Of a DNA stretch of 64,000 bases, positions 55,141 to 64,000 are shown piece after piece (position 1 is the first letter of the stretch; every line of letters begins with the position of its first letter). The stretch covers positions 73,942 through 137,941 of the forward strand of contig NZ_JAJATX010000009.1 of assembly GCF_020866965.1 (NCBI RefSeq), in the 5' to 3' direction. A program made the position numbers and the translations under genes. The stretch is from Microvirga roseola. GTDB lineage: Bacteria; Pseudomonadota; Alphaproteobacteria; Rhizobiales; Beijerinckiaceae. Under the pieces are notes generated by a model. The model had not been told where the DNA came from. It made no database searches and worked only from the letters and a program-made list of their open reading frames with translations.

Positions 55141-57867
55141 ATGTCGTCCCAAGCCGCCTACCAGCCCCTCGAAGCCGCCGAGCCGAACGCTGCACCTGGG
55201 TCCAAACCTGTCCAGGACAGCCGCGTCACGCCCATGATGGCTCAGTATATCGAGATCAAATCCGCCAATCCGGACAGCCTGCTGTTCTACCGGATGGGCG
55301 ATTTCTATGAGCTTTTCTTCGAGGATGCGGAAATCGCCAGCCAGGCGCTTGGGATCGTGCTCACCAAGCGCGGCAAGCACCAGGGACAGGACATCCCCAT
55401 GTGCGGCGTGCCCGTGGAGCGGGCCGACGACTATCTCCAGCGCCTGATCGGCCTCGGCCACCGGGTCGCCGTCTGTGAGCAGACGGAGGATCCGGCGGAG
55501 GCGAAGAAAAGGGGCCCCAAATCCGTGGTGCGGCGGGATGTCGTGCGCCTCGTCACCCCCGGCACCATCACCGAGGAACGCCTGCTGGAGCCGGGCCGCG
55601 CCAACTACCTGCTCGCCATCGCCCGCCGGCGGGTCTCCGAGACCCAATGGTGCTACGGGCTGGCGGCCGTCGACATATCCACAGGGCACTTTGCTCTGAG
55701 CGAGACGGACGGGGCCGGCCTCTCCGCCGAGATCGCCCGATTCGAGCCCCGCGAGATCCTCGTTCCGGACGTCATTAACGACGATCCTGAACTGAGGGCT
55801 TTCTGGCAGGAGACACGGGCCTCCATCACGCCCCTCTCCCGCGAGGGCCTCGATCCGGCCTCCGCCGAGCGGCGGCTCAAGGATTATTTCGGGGTTGCGA
55901 CGCTCGATGCCTTCGGCGCCTTCAGCCCGGCGGAGGTCACGGCGGCGGGCAGCGCCCTTTTCTACATCGAGAAGACGCAGATCGACAGCCGCCCGGTGCT
56001 CAACCCGCCCTCGCGGGACAATGTCGGCGCAGCGCTCGCCATCGATGCGGCGACCAGGGCCAACCTCGAACTCACCCGCACCCTCTCCGGCGAGCGGACG
56101 GGCAGCCTGCTCGCCACCATCGACTGCACGGTGACGCCCGGCGGAGCGCGTCTGCTGGCGGAGCGGCTGGCGGGTCCTCTCACGGAACCGAACCTCATTC
56201 GCGACCGGCAGGATGCGGTTGCGGCGCTCGTCGAGAACGGCGACCTGCGCGAGCGCCTTCGGCGCACCCTCAAGCGCTCCCCCGACATGGCCCGGGCGCT
56301 CTCGCGCCTCGGTCTCGGACGCGGCGGCCCGAGGGACCTGGCCTGCGTGCGCGACGGGTTGTTCGCTGCCCGCGAGCTCGGTCTCGAACTCGCCATTGCG
56401 CCCAATCTGCCGCGGGAATTGTCCGAGGCGGCGCAACTGCTGCAGCGCCTGCGCACCGATGTGGCCGACAGGCTGGCGGCCGCCCTTGCCGACGAACTGC
56501 CCCTCCTCAAGCGCGACGGCGGCTTTATCCGTGCGGGCTTCGATGCCAATCTCGACGAGTTGCGGGAGCTCCAGCAGGATTCCCGCCGCTTCATCGCCGC
56601 ACTTCAATCACGCTATGCCGCCGAGACCGGCTGCCGGACCCTTCGCGTCAAGCACAACCACATGATCGGTTACTTCGTGGAAGTGCCGCAGAATGTGGGC
56701 GAAGACCTGCTCAAGGAGCCGTGGAAGGACACCTTCGTCCACCGCCAGACCATGGCGGGCGCGATGCGCTTCTCCACCATGGAGCTGGGCGAACTCGAAG
56801 CGAAGATCGCGTCGGCCGCCGACCGGGCGCTGAAGATCGAGCTCGCCCTGTTCGAGGAGATGGTGCAGGCGCTGCTCGAACTCGCCGGCGATGTGGCCGC
56901 GGCCGCCGACGCCATCGCCGTCATCGACGTGACTTCTTCCCTTGCGGATCTGGCCGTGCGCCTCGACTGGACGCGGCCCCTCGTCGACAGCAATCTTGCC
57001 TTCGAGATCAAGGGCGGACGCCATCCCGTCGTGGAGGCGGCCCTCAAGCGCGAGGGCACCCCATTCATTGCCAACGACGCGGATCTTTCGGGCAAGGAGG
57101 CGGGGCATATCCAGCTGATCACCGGCCCGAACATGGGCGGCAAATCCACCTATCTGCGCCAGAATGCGCTCATCGTCGTGCTCGCGCAGATGGGCTCATA
57201 CGTGCCTGCAAAGCAGGCCCATATCGGCATTGTCGACCGGCTCTTCTCACGCGTCGGCGCCGCGGACGATCTGGCGCGCGGTCGCTCGACCTTCATGGTC
57301 GAGATGGTCGAAACCGCCGCAATCCTCAATCAGGCGACGCCGCGCTCGCTCGTCATTCTGGATGAGATCGGTCGCGGCACCGCCACCTTCGACGGCCTCT
57401 CCATCGCCTGGGCCGCCATCGAGCACCTGCACGAAGCCAATCGCTGCCGTGCGCTCTTCGCCACCCATTTTCACGAGCTGACGGCTCTTGCCGACCGCCT
57501 GCCGCGCATCTCCAACGCCACGCTCAAGGTCACGGAATGGAACGGCGAGGTCGTCTTCCTGCACGAGGTCGTGCCAGGTGCGGCGGATCGCTCCTATGGT
57601 CTGCAGGTGGCGCGCCTGGCGGGCCTGCCTTCGGCAGTGGTCGAGCGGGCGAAGACGATCCTGAGCGAACTGGAACGGTCGGATCGCGAGAGCCCGAAAC
57701 GGGCGCTCCTCGACGATCTGCCTCTCTTCGCCGTTCCCGTGCGCACCGAGCCTGTCAAAGAAGCGAAGCCGGATCTCCTGCGGGAGGCGCTCGAAGCGCT
57801 CGATCCCGACCAGATGACGCCGCGCGAGGCGCTCGACGCGCTCTACCGGCTGAAGGCTCAGAAATAG
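55141..57867 (+). CDS. mutS: DNA mismatch repair protein MutS
   Basis: A 908-residue mismatch-binding ATPase. The mismatch-recognition domain has [20 protein letters not shown] and GDFYELF near residue 55; the ATPase holds Walker [10 protein letters not shown] (about 662-670), [14 protein letters not shown], the Walker [17 protein letters not shown] and ATHFHELT. The C-terminal helix-turn-helix and extension are present. AGGAGGG sits immediately before the first ATG, closer than usual, but no ATG closer to the domain edge has a better site; 31 residues precede the conserved start. A single-gene unit. Confidence 0.97.
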   Translation: MSSQAAYQPLEAAEPNAAPGSKPVQDSRVTPMMAQYIEIKSANPDSLLFYRMGDFYELFFEDAEIASQALGIVLTKRGKHQGQDIPMCGVPVERADDYLQRLIGLGHRVAVCEQTEDPAEAKKRGPKSVVRRDVVRLVTPGTITEERLLEPGRANYLLAIARRRVSETQWCYGLAAVDISTGHFALSETDGAGLSAEIARFEPREILVPDVINDDPELRAFWQETRASITPLSREGLDPASAERRLKDYFGVATLDAFGAFSPAEVTAAGSALFYIEKTQIDSRPVLNPPSRDNVGAALAIDAATRANLELTRTLSGERTGSLLATIDCTVTPGGARLLAERLAGPLTEPNLIRDRQDAVAALVENGDLRERLRRTLKRSPDMARALSRLGLGRGGPRDLACVRDGLFAARELGLELAIAPNLPRELSEAAQLLQRLRTDVADRLAAALADELPLLKRDGGFIRAGFDANLDELRELQQDSRRFIAALQSRYAAETGCRTLRVKHNHMIGYFVEVPQNVGEDLLKEPWKDTFVHRQTMAGAMRFSTMELGELEAKIASAADRALKIELALFEEMVQALLELAGDVAAAADAIAVIDVTSSLADLAVRLDWTRPLVDSNLAFEIKGGRHPVVEAALKREGTPFIANDADLSGKEAGHIQLITGPNMGGKSTYLRQNALIVVLAQMGSYVPAKQAHIGIVDRLFSRVGAADDLARGRSTFMVEMVETAAILNQATPRSLVILDEIGRGTATFDGLSIAWAAIEHLHEANRCRALFATHFHELTALADRLPRISNATLKVTEWNGEVVFLHEVVPGAADRSYGLQVARLAGLPSAVVERAKTILSELERSDRESPKRALLDDLPLFAVPVRTEPVKEAKPDLLREALEALDPDQMTPREALDALYRLKAQK

Positions 57868-57875
57868 CGGGTGAA

Positions 57876-58328
57876 TCAGGACAGCTGGGAGCTGTCCTCG
57901 CGGCTGCGCCGGCTGAAGGGGATGAACGTCATCGTCCGACTCTCATCAGCATCGCGGTCCTGCTCGGCCATCACATAGGCGAGCGCCTCGCGGACGCCAC
58001 GCTCCGTGTAGGGCTTGGCGATGACTCCGCGCGCTCCCGCGAAATCCTCGGGGATGCGCTTGGTGTTCGCGGTCATGAAGAGAACGGTCACATCCCGCTC
58101 CGCCGTTAGCCTGCGCGCGACATCGACGCCTGTCGGGCCATCCGCCAGATGAATGTCCACAAAGGCGAGGTCGGGCGCGAGTTCGCGGCCCAGATCCAGC
58201 GCCTCTTCGGAGGAGGCCGCGACCCCGACGACGTCGTGACCGGCATCCTGCAATAGGCTCTCCAGCTCCATTGCAATCAGGATCTCGTCTTCGACGATGA
58301 GGATCCGCAGAGGCTTGTCGCAGCTCAC
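57876..58328 (-). CDS. Single-domain response regulator
   Basis: A 150-residue CheY-like receiver: LRILIVEDEILIAMELESLLQDAG with the acidic pair, phospho-acceptor Asp in AFVDIHLADGPTG, MTAN with Thr for switching and VIAKPY with Lys. No output domain follows, only a short Arg/Ser tail. The start is the GTG at 58328, with GGGGGAGG seven bases upstream; longer frames are less likely. Receivers of this type often pair with HWE/HisKA_2 kinases, such as that at 3438, in alphaproteobacteria. It is convergent with mutS. Confidence 0.85.
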   Translation of the reverse strand: MSCDKPLRILIVEDEILIAMELESLLQDAGHDVVGVAASSEEALDLGRELAPDLAFVDIHLADGPTGVDVARRLTAERDVTVLFMTANTKRIPEDFAGARGVIAKPYTERGVREALAYVMAEQDRDADESRTMTFIPFSRRSREDSSQLS

Positions 58329-58741
58329 GCTGCGCCTCCCCCAGAAGCGCGGATAAAATGGCCATTCATGATAAGCGCAGGACACCTTGAGAGAGTCGTG
58401 TGTGACCGATCATGGCGGGCATTCCCGCAGCCGGCTTCCGATAGGTGAGATGGGGCTAGCACGACAGTCCGCTCTTCACAACAGGCCCAGTGTTGCTTCC
58501 GCGGCACAGCCCCCCAGCGGCAGATCGGCTCGATACATGATGCTGCACCCCCATCGCACAGGACAGCCCAAGGCGCCCCGAGATCTCTTTTCCCCATATA
58601 GTCGGACTCAACGCACCCGTTGCGGCAGAGTTCCAGGAAGATACGGAAGGGGCTGGAGCTCCCCCTGAGTGATACATAAGAAATGATATCTCGTTTCAAA
58701 TAGCTGCGCTAAAATCGGGCTTCCATCGGGGAGCTCACATC
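58329..58741. other. 413-base divergent gap, no gene recognised
   Basis: Space between the response regulator and comM. Short frames (58387-58668 and a minus-strand frame 58325-58699) have composition unlike coding DNA. A TAAAAT near 58711-58716 could be a -10 of comM, but no matching -35 was seen. It probably holds the two promoters. Confidence 0.5.
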
Positions 58742-60280
58742 ATGGTCATGCGCGTATCCACTGTCGCCTTCGAGGGTATCGAGGCGCGCATGGTCGATGT
58801 GCAGGTCCAGATTTCCCCCGGCAACGTCGTCTTCATGATCGTCGGCCTTCCCGACAAGGCGGTGGCGGAATCCCGCGAGCGGGTCCGCTCGGCTCTCATC
58901 GCCTCCGGTCTCGCCCTGCCGGCCAAGCGCATCACGGTCAACCTCGCCCCCGCCGATCTGCCGAAGGAGGGAAGCCACTACGATCTTCCCATCGCGCTCG
59001 GCGTCATGGCGGCCATCGGAGCCATTCCCGCCGACGCCCTCAACGGCTTCACGGTCCTGGGCGAGCTCGCCCTCGATGGTTCGATCACCCCGGTGGCGGG
59101 CGTTCTGCCCGCCGCCATGGCGGCCAATGAGCGCCAGCACGGACTGATCTGCCCCGAGGCCTGCGGTCAGGAAGCCGCCTGGGCCAGCAGCGACATCGAA
59201 ATCCTGGCGCCCCGTTCGCTCATCCAGCTCGCGAACCACTTCAAGGGCACACAGGTCCTGAAGCGGCCGGAGCTTGGGATCGTGCCCGCCTCCGGATCCT
59301 TGCCGGACCTGCGCGACATCAAGGGTCAGGAGAGCGCGAAGCGCACGCTCGAAATCGCCGCGGCCGGCAGCCATAACCTGCTGATGAACGGCCCTCCCGG
59401 CGCGGGCAAGTCCATGCTGGCCCAGCGCCTGCCCTCGATCCTGCCGCCGCTGATGCCCCGGGAGCTGCTGGAAATCTCCATGATCCAGTCCGTGGCGGGC
59501 CTCCTGGCGGATGGCGCGCTTTCCAACCGACGCCCATTCCGGGCGCCCCATCACTCCGCCTCCATGGCGGCCCTGGTCGGCGGAGGCCTCAACGCGCGGC
59601 CGGGCGAAGCCTCGCTGGCCCATAACGGCGTTCTCTTCCTCGACGAGCTTCCGGAGTTTCAGCCCCAGGTGCTCGATTCCCTGCGCCAGCCCCTGGAGGC
59701 CGGCGAGATCCTGATCGCGCGGGCGAATCACCGGGTCACCTATCCGGCCCGCTTCCAGCTCGTGGCGGCCATGAACCCCTGCCGGTGCGGTCAGGCCACC
59801 GAGCCCGGCTATGTCTGCCGTCGCCAGCCGAGCGAGCGCTGCATCGCCCAGTATCAGGCGAGGCTCTCAGGTCCGCTGATCGACCGGATCGACCTCGTCA
59901 TCGACGTCCCGGCGGTCACGGCCGCCGACATGATCCTCCCACCGCCGCTGGAGGGATCGGCGGACGTCGCCACCCGCGTCGCTCGGGCGCGGCAGGTGCA
60001 GGAAAAGCGCTATGCGGCCCTGAAGCTCGAGGGCATCACCACCAATGCGGCCTGCCCGCCGGCGCTGCTGGAGGAGGTGGCGAAGCCCGATTCGGACGGC
60101 TTGTCCCTGATTCGCGATGCCGCAAACGCCATGCGGCTCTCGGCGCGCGCCTTCCACCGGGTCCTGAAGGTCGGCCGCACCCTGGCCGACCTCGACGGGG
60201 AGGAGCGGGTCCGGCGCATTCATGTCGCCGAGGCCCTCTCCTACCGCTCCCAGGCGGACCGGAGATCGGCGGCGGCTTGA
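58742..60280 (+). CDS. YifB/ComM family Mg-chelatase-like AAA ATPase
   Basis: A 512-residue protein with an N-terminal Lon-protease-like domain (about 15-170), a Mg-chelatase AAA core (Walker A NGPPGAGKSM near 216-224, LFLDELPEFQPQVLDSLRQPLE for Walker B) and a C-terminal helical domain. A four-Cys segment (CRCGQATEPGYVCRRQPSERC, near 345-360) is typical. ComM acts as a branch-migration helicase in natural transformation in Vibrio and Haemophilus; most bacteria keep it without known competence. GGGGAG precedes the ATG. Confidence 0.92.
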   Translation: MVMRVSTVAFEGIEARMVDVQVQISPGNVVFMIVGLPDKAVAESRERVRSALIASGLALPAKRITVNLAPADLPKEGSHYDLPIALGVMAAIGAIPADALNGFTVLGELALDGSITPVAGVLPAAMAANERQHGLICPEACGQEAAWASSDIEILAPRSLIQLANHFKGTQVLKRPELGIVPASGSLPDLRDIKGQESAKRTLEIAAAGSHNLLMNGPPGAGKSMLAQRLPSILPPLMPRELLEISMIQSVAGLLADGALSNRRPFRAPHHSASMAALVGGGLNARPGEASLAHNGVLFLDELPEFQPQVLDSLRQPLEAGEILIARANHRVTYPARFQLVAAMNPCRCGQATEPGYVCRRQPSERCIAQYQARLSGPLIDRIDLVIDVPAVTAADMILPPPLEGSADVATRVARARQVQEKRYAALKLEGITTNAACPPALLEEVAKPDSDGLSLIRDAANAMRLSARAFHRVLKVGRTLADLDGEERVRRIHVAEALSYRSQADRRSAAA

Positions 60281-60309
60281 CCGTTGAGAAGCAAGGGAAA
60301 ACGAAAATA

Positions 60310-60326
60310 CGGCGGATGAACCGCCG
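60310..60326 (+). terminator. Small hairpin after comM
   Basis: CGGCGG, five bases, CCGCCG, 30 bases after the stop. The following sequence is AAGCAGGCTTAATGTTTT, a weak U-rich tail. Possible terminator. Confidence 0.4.
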
Positions 60327-60334
60327 AAGCAGGC

Positions 60335-60383
60335 TTAATGTTTTCCATCGCAAACCTTATATTTTCTGTCACAAAACAGTTTG
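60335..60383 (+). promoter_or_regulatory. olsB promoter region with partial Pho-box-like site
   Basis: TTAATG (60335-60340), 17 bases and TATATT (60358-60363) form a fair promoter. At 60366 CTGTCAC followed at eleven-base spacing by CAGTTTG resembles one good and one poor half of a PhoB box. Its place downstream of the -10 does not suit activation of this start. Confidence 0.35.
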
Positions 60384-60385
60384 AA

Positions 60386-61426
60386 ATGAGCGCTATGCCA
60401 AGGTCACAGAGAGCGGGTCCGGAGACCGGCTCGAGATCCGGAACGCCACCCTGCGAGACGCCAATGAACCTCTCCTCTTCACCTGAAGCGGCTCTCTCCT
60501 CCCCGGTGGCGTTGGCGCCAGCGCCGGCTCCTGCCTCGCTGGACTGGCGGCCGAAGGGCATGACCAAGTTCATCCCCGGTATCCGCAAGATCGTGCGCAA
60601 CCATGGCGGGCTCGATCCGGTGCTCGGCCGCATCGGCTCCCTGGAAGTGCGCCTGGCCACCACGACCCAGGAGATCCGGCAGGCGCAGAAGCTGCGCTTC
60701 AAGGTCTTCTACGAGGAGATGTCGGCGGCTCCGAACGGCGCAGCGCTGCTGTCGCGTCGCGACGTCGACGCCTATGACGCGATCTGCGACCATCTCCTCG
60801 TGCTCGACCACGACGTGAAGGCGAAACCCTTCCGTGCGGCGAAGCCGAAAGTGGTTGGCACCTACCGGCTGCTGCGCCAGGAGGTGGCGGACCGTCACCA
60901 GGGTTTCTACACCGCCGGCGAATACGATATCGCTCCCCTCCTCAAGATTCACCCGCATCTGCGCTTTCTGGAGCTCGGCCGCTCCTGCGTGCTCAAGCCC
61001 TACCGCAACAAGCGCACGGTGGAGCTCCTGTGGCACGGCATCTGGACCTATGTGCTCCACCACCGGATCGATGTGATGATCGGCTGCGCCAGCCTCGAGG
61101 GAACGGATCCGCGGCAGCTCGCGCTGCCGTTGAGCTTCCTCCACCACTACGCGGCAGCGCCCGCCGAATGGCAGGCCCGTGCTGTGGCGAAACGCTTCAC
61201 GGCCATGGACATCCTGCCGAAGGACCAGGTCGACCCGAAAGCGGCGCTGCATGCGCTTCCGCCGATGATCAAGGGCTACCTGCGCCTGGGCGCCACCTTC
61301 GGCACCGGAGCGGTGATCGACCGGCAATTCGGCACTACGGACGTGCTCGTCGTGCTTCCGGTCTCCGCGATCAATCCGCGCTACATCGACCATTTCGGCC
61401 CAAGCGCGAACCGTCACGCGGCTTGA
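60386..61426 (+). CDS. olsB: Ornithine lipid N-acyltransferase
   Basis: A 346-residue GNAT-like acyltransferase that transfers a 3-hydroxyacyl group from acyl carrier protein to the alpha-amino group of ornithine, giving lyso-ornithine lipid, the first step of ornithine lipid synthesis. Core motifs: RQAQKLRFKVFYEEM, CDHLLVLDHD, HPHLRFLELGRSCVLKPYRNK and a C-terminal KGYLRLGATFGTGAVIDRQFGTTDV. An N-terminal Pro/Ala-rich tail of about 50 residues is variable. Starts at 60338, 60386 and 60464 are possible; the choice is uncertain. OlsA is not in the window. The 3' end overlaps the convergent SDR gene by 13 bases. Confidence 0.9.
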   Translation: MSAMPRSQRAGPETGSRSGTPPCETPMNLSSSPEAALSSPVALAPAPAPASLDWRPKGMTKFIPGIRKIVRNHGGLDPVLGRIGSLEVRLATTTQEIRQAQKLRFKVFYEEMSAAPNGAALLSRRDVDAYDAICDHLLVLDHDVKAKPFRAAKPKVVGTYRLLRQEVADRHQGFYTAGEYDIAPLLKIHPHLRFLELGRSCVLKPYRNKRTVELLWHGIWTYVLHHRIDVMIGCASLEGTDPRQLALPLSFLHHYAAAPAEWQARAVAKRFTAMDILPKDQVDPKAALHALPPMIKGYLRLGATFGTGAVIDRQFGTTDVLVVLPVSAINPRYIDHFGPSANRHAA

Positions 61427-62295
61427 GCGAATTCTCCCGCCTCGTGCAGGGCCCGCAGCCCTTCACGATAGGTTGGATAGCGCAGCCCGACATCCAGCTC
61501 GCTCCTGATGAGCCGGTTCGAAACGCGCTTGTTCTCCCCATAGAAGGTTCGCGCCATCGGGCTGAGATCCGCCACCTCGAAGGCGATCTCCGGCGGCGGC
61601 TCGACGCCTGCGAGGCGAGCCGCATAGGCGACCACGTCCTGCTGCGGCGCAGGCTCGTCATCCGTCACGTTGTAGATCGCGCCGGCACGCGGGCGCTGCA
61701 GGGAAGCCGCAAGCGTTGCTGCGATATCCTCCACATGGATCCGATTGAAAACCTGGCCCGGATTCTGGATCCGTCGCGCCGTTCCCTGCGCCAACTGGAT
61801 CAGCACGTTGCGCCCTGGCCCATAGATGCCGGTGAGGCGGAAGATATGGACGGGGCTCTCTGTCATGCCGCCTAATGCGAGCCAGGCCTGCTCGGCGGCC
61901 AGGCGCTGCACGGACGAGCGGCTTTGCGGATGGGGAGGTGTCTGCTCGTCGACCCAGGCCCCGCCGTGATCGCCATACACGCCCGTGGTGGAGAGATAGC
62001 CGATCCAGGCGCAATGGGCCGCCGATGAGATAGAGTCGCCGAAGCGGGTCAGCACCGGATCGCCCTCCGCCGTCGGCGGCGCGGAGATCAGGATCGCATC
62101 CGCACGGCGGATCTCCTCGAACAGCGCGCGCTCGTCCGCCCGATCGTCCAGCACAAAGGCGGCGATGCCATCGCGCCTCAAATGCTCGGCCTTGTCGCGA
62201 CGCCGGACTGTTCCGGCAATCCGGGACCACTGGGATCGATGCGTCTCAATGAGGGCTTGCGCCGAATAGCCGATCCCGAAGGCGAAAAGCCTCAC
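61414..62295 (-). CDS. NAD(P)-dependent epimerase/dehydratase-like SDR protein
   Basis: A 293-residue extended Rossmann protein. LFAFGIGYSAQALI is a degenerate G-x-G-x-x-A nucleotide motif (YeeZ/YbjT-like rather than strict GxxGxxG), TTGVYGDHGG and RLTGIYGPGRN are typical of NAD-dependent epimerase-like proteins, and NRIHVEDIAATLAASLQRP follows. It starts at GTG with the previous gene stop as GTGA (62292-62295). The operon order GST-queG-SDR is tightly overlapping. The substrate is unknown. Confidence 0.86.
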   Translation of the reverse strand: MRLFAFGIGYSAQALIETHRSQWSRIAGTVRRRDKAEHLRRDGIAAFVLDDRADERALFEEIRRADAILISAPPTAEGDPVLTRFGDSISSAAHCAWIGYLSTTGVYGDHGGAWVDEQTPPHPQSRSSVQRLAAEQAWLALGGMTESPVHIFRLTGIYGPGRNVLIQLAQGTARRIQNPGQVFNRIHVEDIAATLAASLQRPRAGAIYNVTDDEPAPQQDVVAYAARLAGVEPPPEIAFEVADLSPMARTFYGENKRVSNRLIRSELDVGLRYPTYREGLRALHEAGEFAQAA

Positions 62296-63443
62296 TGCGC
62301 CGTCTCCTCCGCATGGGCCGGGGACAGGGCCCGCCGCCATTCCTCGCGCACGTCCGCGTCGAGTTCCCGTTCAGCGCGGCCATGGGCATGGCCAGCGACA
62401 TCCGCGGGCGGCAGCAATTGCGCCATTGCCCAGACGGCCATGGCGCGGACGAGAGGCGATGCATCGTCGAGGAGACGCACGGCTTCCTCCGCAAGCTCGG
62501 GCTTGTTCGAGTTGCCGATGGCGATGAGCACGTTGCGCACGAACCGGTCGCGGCCGGTGCGCTTGATGGGCGTGCCCGAGAAGCGCGTGCGGAAGGACGG
62601 ATCGTTGAGCCTTGCGAGATCCGCGAGCGGCAAAGCCGCCAAGTCGTCCCGCTGCATGAGCCGCGCTTCGCGCCCGGTCTGCGCGAACTTGTTCCAGGGG
62701 CAGACGGCGAGGCAGTCGTCGCAGCCGAAGATGCGATTGCCGATCCCGGTGCGCAGCTCCGCCGGAATGTGCCCCTTATGCTCGATGGTGAGATACGAAA
62801 TGCAGCGGCGGGCATCGAGCTGGTAGGGCGCCGGGAAGGCCTCGGTCGGGCAGATATCGAGACAGCGACGGCAGGAGCCGCAATGGTCGCGCTCCGGCTC
62901 GTCCACCGGCAGTTCCGCCGTGGTGAAAATCGCGCCGAGGAAAAGCCAGCTCCCGAACTCGCGGGAGACGACGACCGTGTGCTTGCCTTGCCAGCCGAGG
63001 CCCGCGGCCTGGGCGAGCGGCTTTTCCATCACCGGAGCGGTATCGACGAACACCTTCACGTCGGAGGATGCCTTGGAGGCGAGGAAGCCCGCCACCTCCT
63101 TGAGCTTACCCTTGATGACATCGTGATAGTCGCGGTTGCGCGAATAGACGGAGACTGAGCCGTGGCCCTTCATCGCGAGCGCCGCGAGGGGGTCGGTGGC
63201 GGGACCGTAATTGAGCCCGAGCAGGATGATGCTGCGCACCTCTGGCCACAGGGTGCGGGGATCGGAGCGGCGTTCCGCCGTCTCGACCATCCAGTCCATT
63301 GCGCCGTGGTGACCGGCCTCGAGCCAGGCCTTCAGCCGCTCCGGGGCAAGCGGAATGGAGTCGGGGCTCGTCACGCGGATGGTGTCGAAGCCCAGAGCCT
63401 TGGCGCGCTCGACAAAGGCGCGCTTGAGTGCGTCGGATGTCAA
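62292..63443 (-). CDS. queG: Epoxyqueuosine reductase
   Basis: A 383-residue cobalamin-dependent enzyme that reduces epoxyqueuosine to queuosine in tRNA, the last step of queuosine biosynthesis. An N-terminal B12-binding region (VDTAPVMEKPLAQAAGLGWQGKHT) is followed by two [4Fe-4S] ferredoxin motifs (CGSCRRCLDICP and GCDDCLAVCPWN) and a C-terminal HEAT-like region. The start is TTG at 63443, four bases inside the GST stop (TTGA). The frame extending to 63569 was rejected. The next gene starts with GTG inside its own stop. Confidence 0.94.
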   Translation of the reverse strand: MTSDALKRAFVERAKALGFDTIRVTSPDSIPLAPERLKAWLEAGHHGAMDWMVETAERRSDPRTLWPEVRSIILLGLNYGPATDPLAALAMKGHGSVSVYSRNRDYHDVIKGKLKEVAGFLASKASSDVKVFVDTAPVMEKPLAQAAGLGWQGKHTVVVSREFGSWLFLGAIFTTAELPVDEPERDHCGSCRRCLDICPTEAFPAPYQLDARRCISYLTIEHKGHIPAELRTGIGNRIFGCDDCLAVCPWNKFAQTGREARLMQRDDLAALPLADLARLNDPSFRTRFSGTPIKRTGRDRFVRNVLIAIGNSNKPELAEEAVRLLDDASPLVRAMAVWAMAQLLPPADVAGHAHGRAERELDADVREEWRRALSPAHAEETAQ

Positions 63444-64000
63444 AAGTCCAGATTGTCGTAGTGGTCCGCCGGCGCCATGCCCGGTACCCGGTCCGTCAGG
63501 AGCGCGCGGAAGGACGGCCTGGACTTGATCCGGGCGTACCAGTGCTTCGCTGTTTCGTTCTCGTCCCATGGCACGTCGCCGAGATAATCCACCACCGAGA
63601 AATGGGCAGCCGCCGCCAGATCGGCATAGGTCATGTGGTCGCCCGCCAGCCAGTTCCGCGTCGAGATCAGGAAGCCGACATATTTGAGGTGGTATCGCAC
63701 ATTCGTCCGGGCCGCGCGAATCGCCCCCATATCGGGCGAGCCGCCGCCGAGATCGGAGGGCATGAACCGCTTGTAGATCTTCTCCGTGGCGAGATAGTCG
63801 GTGACTTCCTCGTGAAACTTGACCAGGAACCAGTCGATGAGCCGGCGAACCTCGATCCGCGCGTCGAGGGGCTGGGGCAGCAGACGGCGGTCCCTCATGT
63901 CCTCGCCGCGGGTCTCGTCCAGGTAATCCGCAATAATCCTCGGGCCCGGCACGGCGAGCCCGTTATCATCGACCAGCAGGGGCAGGTTGCCGGCCGGGTT
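63440..64000 (-). CDS. Glutathione S-transferase family protein, N-terminus cut by window edge
   Basis: The frame is open to the right edge. The visible N-terminal side continues the thioredoxin fold (NLPLLVDDNGLAVPGPR, with the cis-Pro and the glutathione-binding ser/thr-like region), then the helical C-terminal domain (RIEVRRLIDWFLVKF, WLAGDHMTYADLAAAAHF, PSFRALL). A conjugating or peroxidase-type GST of the cytoplasm, class undetermined. Its TGA is overlapped by the queG TTG start. The first ~35 residues with the catalytic Ser/Cys/Tyr are outside the window. Confidence 0.88.
   Translation of the reverse strand, partial: NPAGNLPLLVDDNGLAVPGPRIIADYLDETRGEDMRDRRLLPQPLDARIEVRRLIDWFLVKFHEEVTDYLATEKIYKRFMPSDLGGGSPDMGAIRAARTNVRYHLKYVGFLISTRNWLAGDHMTYADLAAAAHFSVVDYLGDVPWDENETAKHWYARIKSRPSFRALLTDRVPGMAPADHYDNLDF

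Noticed and set aside
54994-56607. In-frame upstream continuation of the malic enzyme frame for more than 500 codons
   Set aside because: It lies opposite mutS and is open only because of high GC at third positions; it has no protein-family resemblance, while mutS is unmistakable.
58325-58699. 124-codon minus-strand and 93-codon plus-strand frames upstream of comM
   Set aside because: Cys/Trp/Arg-rich, no motifs, mutually overlapping; judged noncoding.

Overview
The window looks like an ordinary chromosomal stretch of a GC-rich alphaproteobacterium of the order Hyphomicrobiales (Rhizobiales). This is inferred from gene content: homospermidine synthase beside a meso-DAP/ornithine-type decarboxylase, OlsB for ornithine lipids, the TIGR02300/FYDLN acidic protein before a CP4-like class II aroA and cmk, an HWE histidine kinase, a 1166-residue fused indolepyruvate ferredoxin oxidoreductase, two periplasmic-glucan (OpgG/MdoG) proteins and a malic enzyme fused to a phosphotransacetylase-like domain. 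A Methylobacteriaceae member such as Microvirga would fit, but that is a guess. No phage, transposase, integrase, CRISPR array or plasmid function was seen.

Layout. 1-9.7 kb: 5'-truncated window edge with a chemoreceptor, an AT-richer gap holding a probable LysR remnant, an AlaX-type tRNA editing protein, ferrochelatase, a GAF/HWE sensor kinase, a secreted 5'-nucleotidase, uracil-DNA glycosylase and an aromatic aminotransferase. 9.7-18.7 kb: a DUF2243 membrane protein with an extra C-terminal domain, the giant indolepyruvate oxidoreductase, a divergent DUF1007-NicO nickel/cobalt pair, a YitT protein and a cytosolic gamma-glutamyltransferase-like enzyme. 18.7-22.4 kb: a TAXI-type TRAP transporter (binding protein, fused permease, DUF1850) with a strong terminator hairpin between binding protein and permease. 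22.5-31.8 kb: OpgG paralogue 1, then a zinc import unit (a 49-residue His-rich membrane peptide, znuC, znuB, znuA, COG0523 GTPase), a Tat-exported oxidoreductase and a small operon of a WD40 protein plus two uncharacterised proteins.

31.9-44.6 kb: polyamine locus (homospermidine synthase, GNAT, ornithine decarboxylase) interrupted by an oppositely oriented MFS gene; a 638-base region upstream of the decarboxylase contains a clearly structured leader RNA resembling the alphaproteobacterial speF motif; OpgG paralogue 2; a three-gene NMT1/THI5-type ABC importer; a MarR regulator; an EamA exporter, a TfoX C-terminal-domain protein and a hydroxyacid dehydrogenase. 44.7-64 kb: tRNA-Ala(GGC), TIGR02300-aroA-cmk, DUF1194, mgsA, hrpB, HAD hydrolase, TauE/SafE, malic enzyme, mutS, an orphan response regulator, comM/yifB, olsB and a tightly overlapping GST-queG-SDR operon cut by the right edge.

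Most genes are recognisable housekeeping or transport functions. The most interesting items are the ODC leader RNA, the short His-rich protein at the head of the zinc operon with a strong promoter and overlapping inverted repeats, the perfect 21-bp operator between the indolepyruvate oxidoreductase and the nickel genes, the long hairpin between opgG2 and the ABC importer, and the DUF2243 fusion. Nothing in the window is convincingly a new defence or mobile system.
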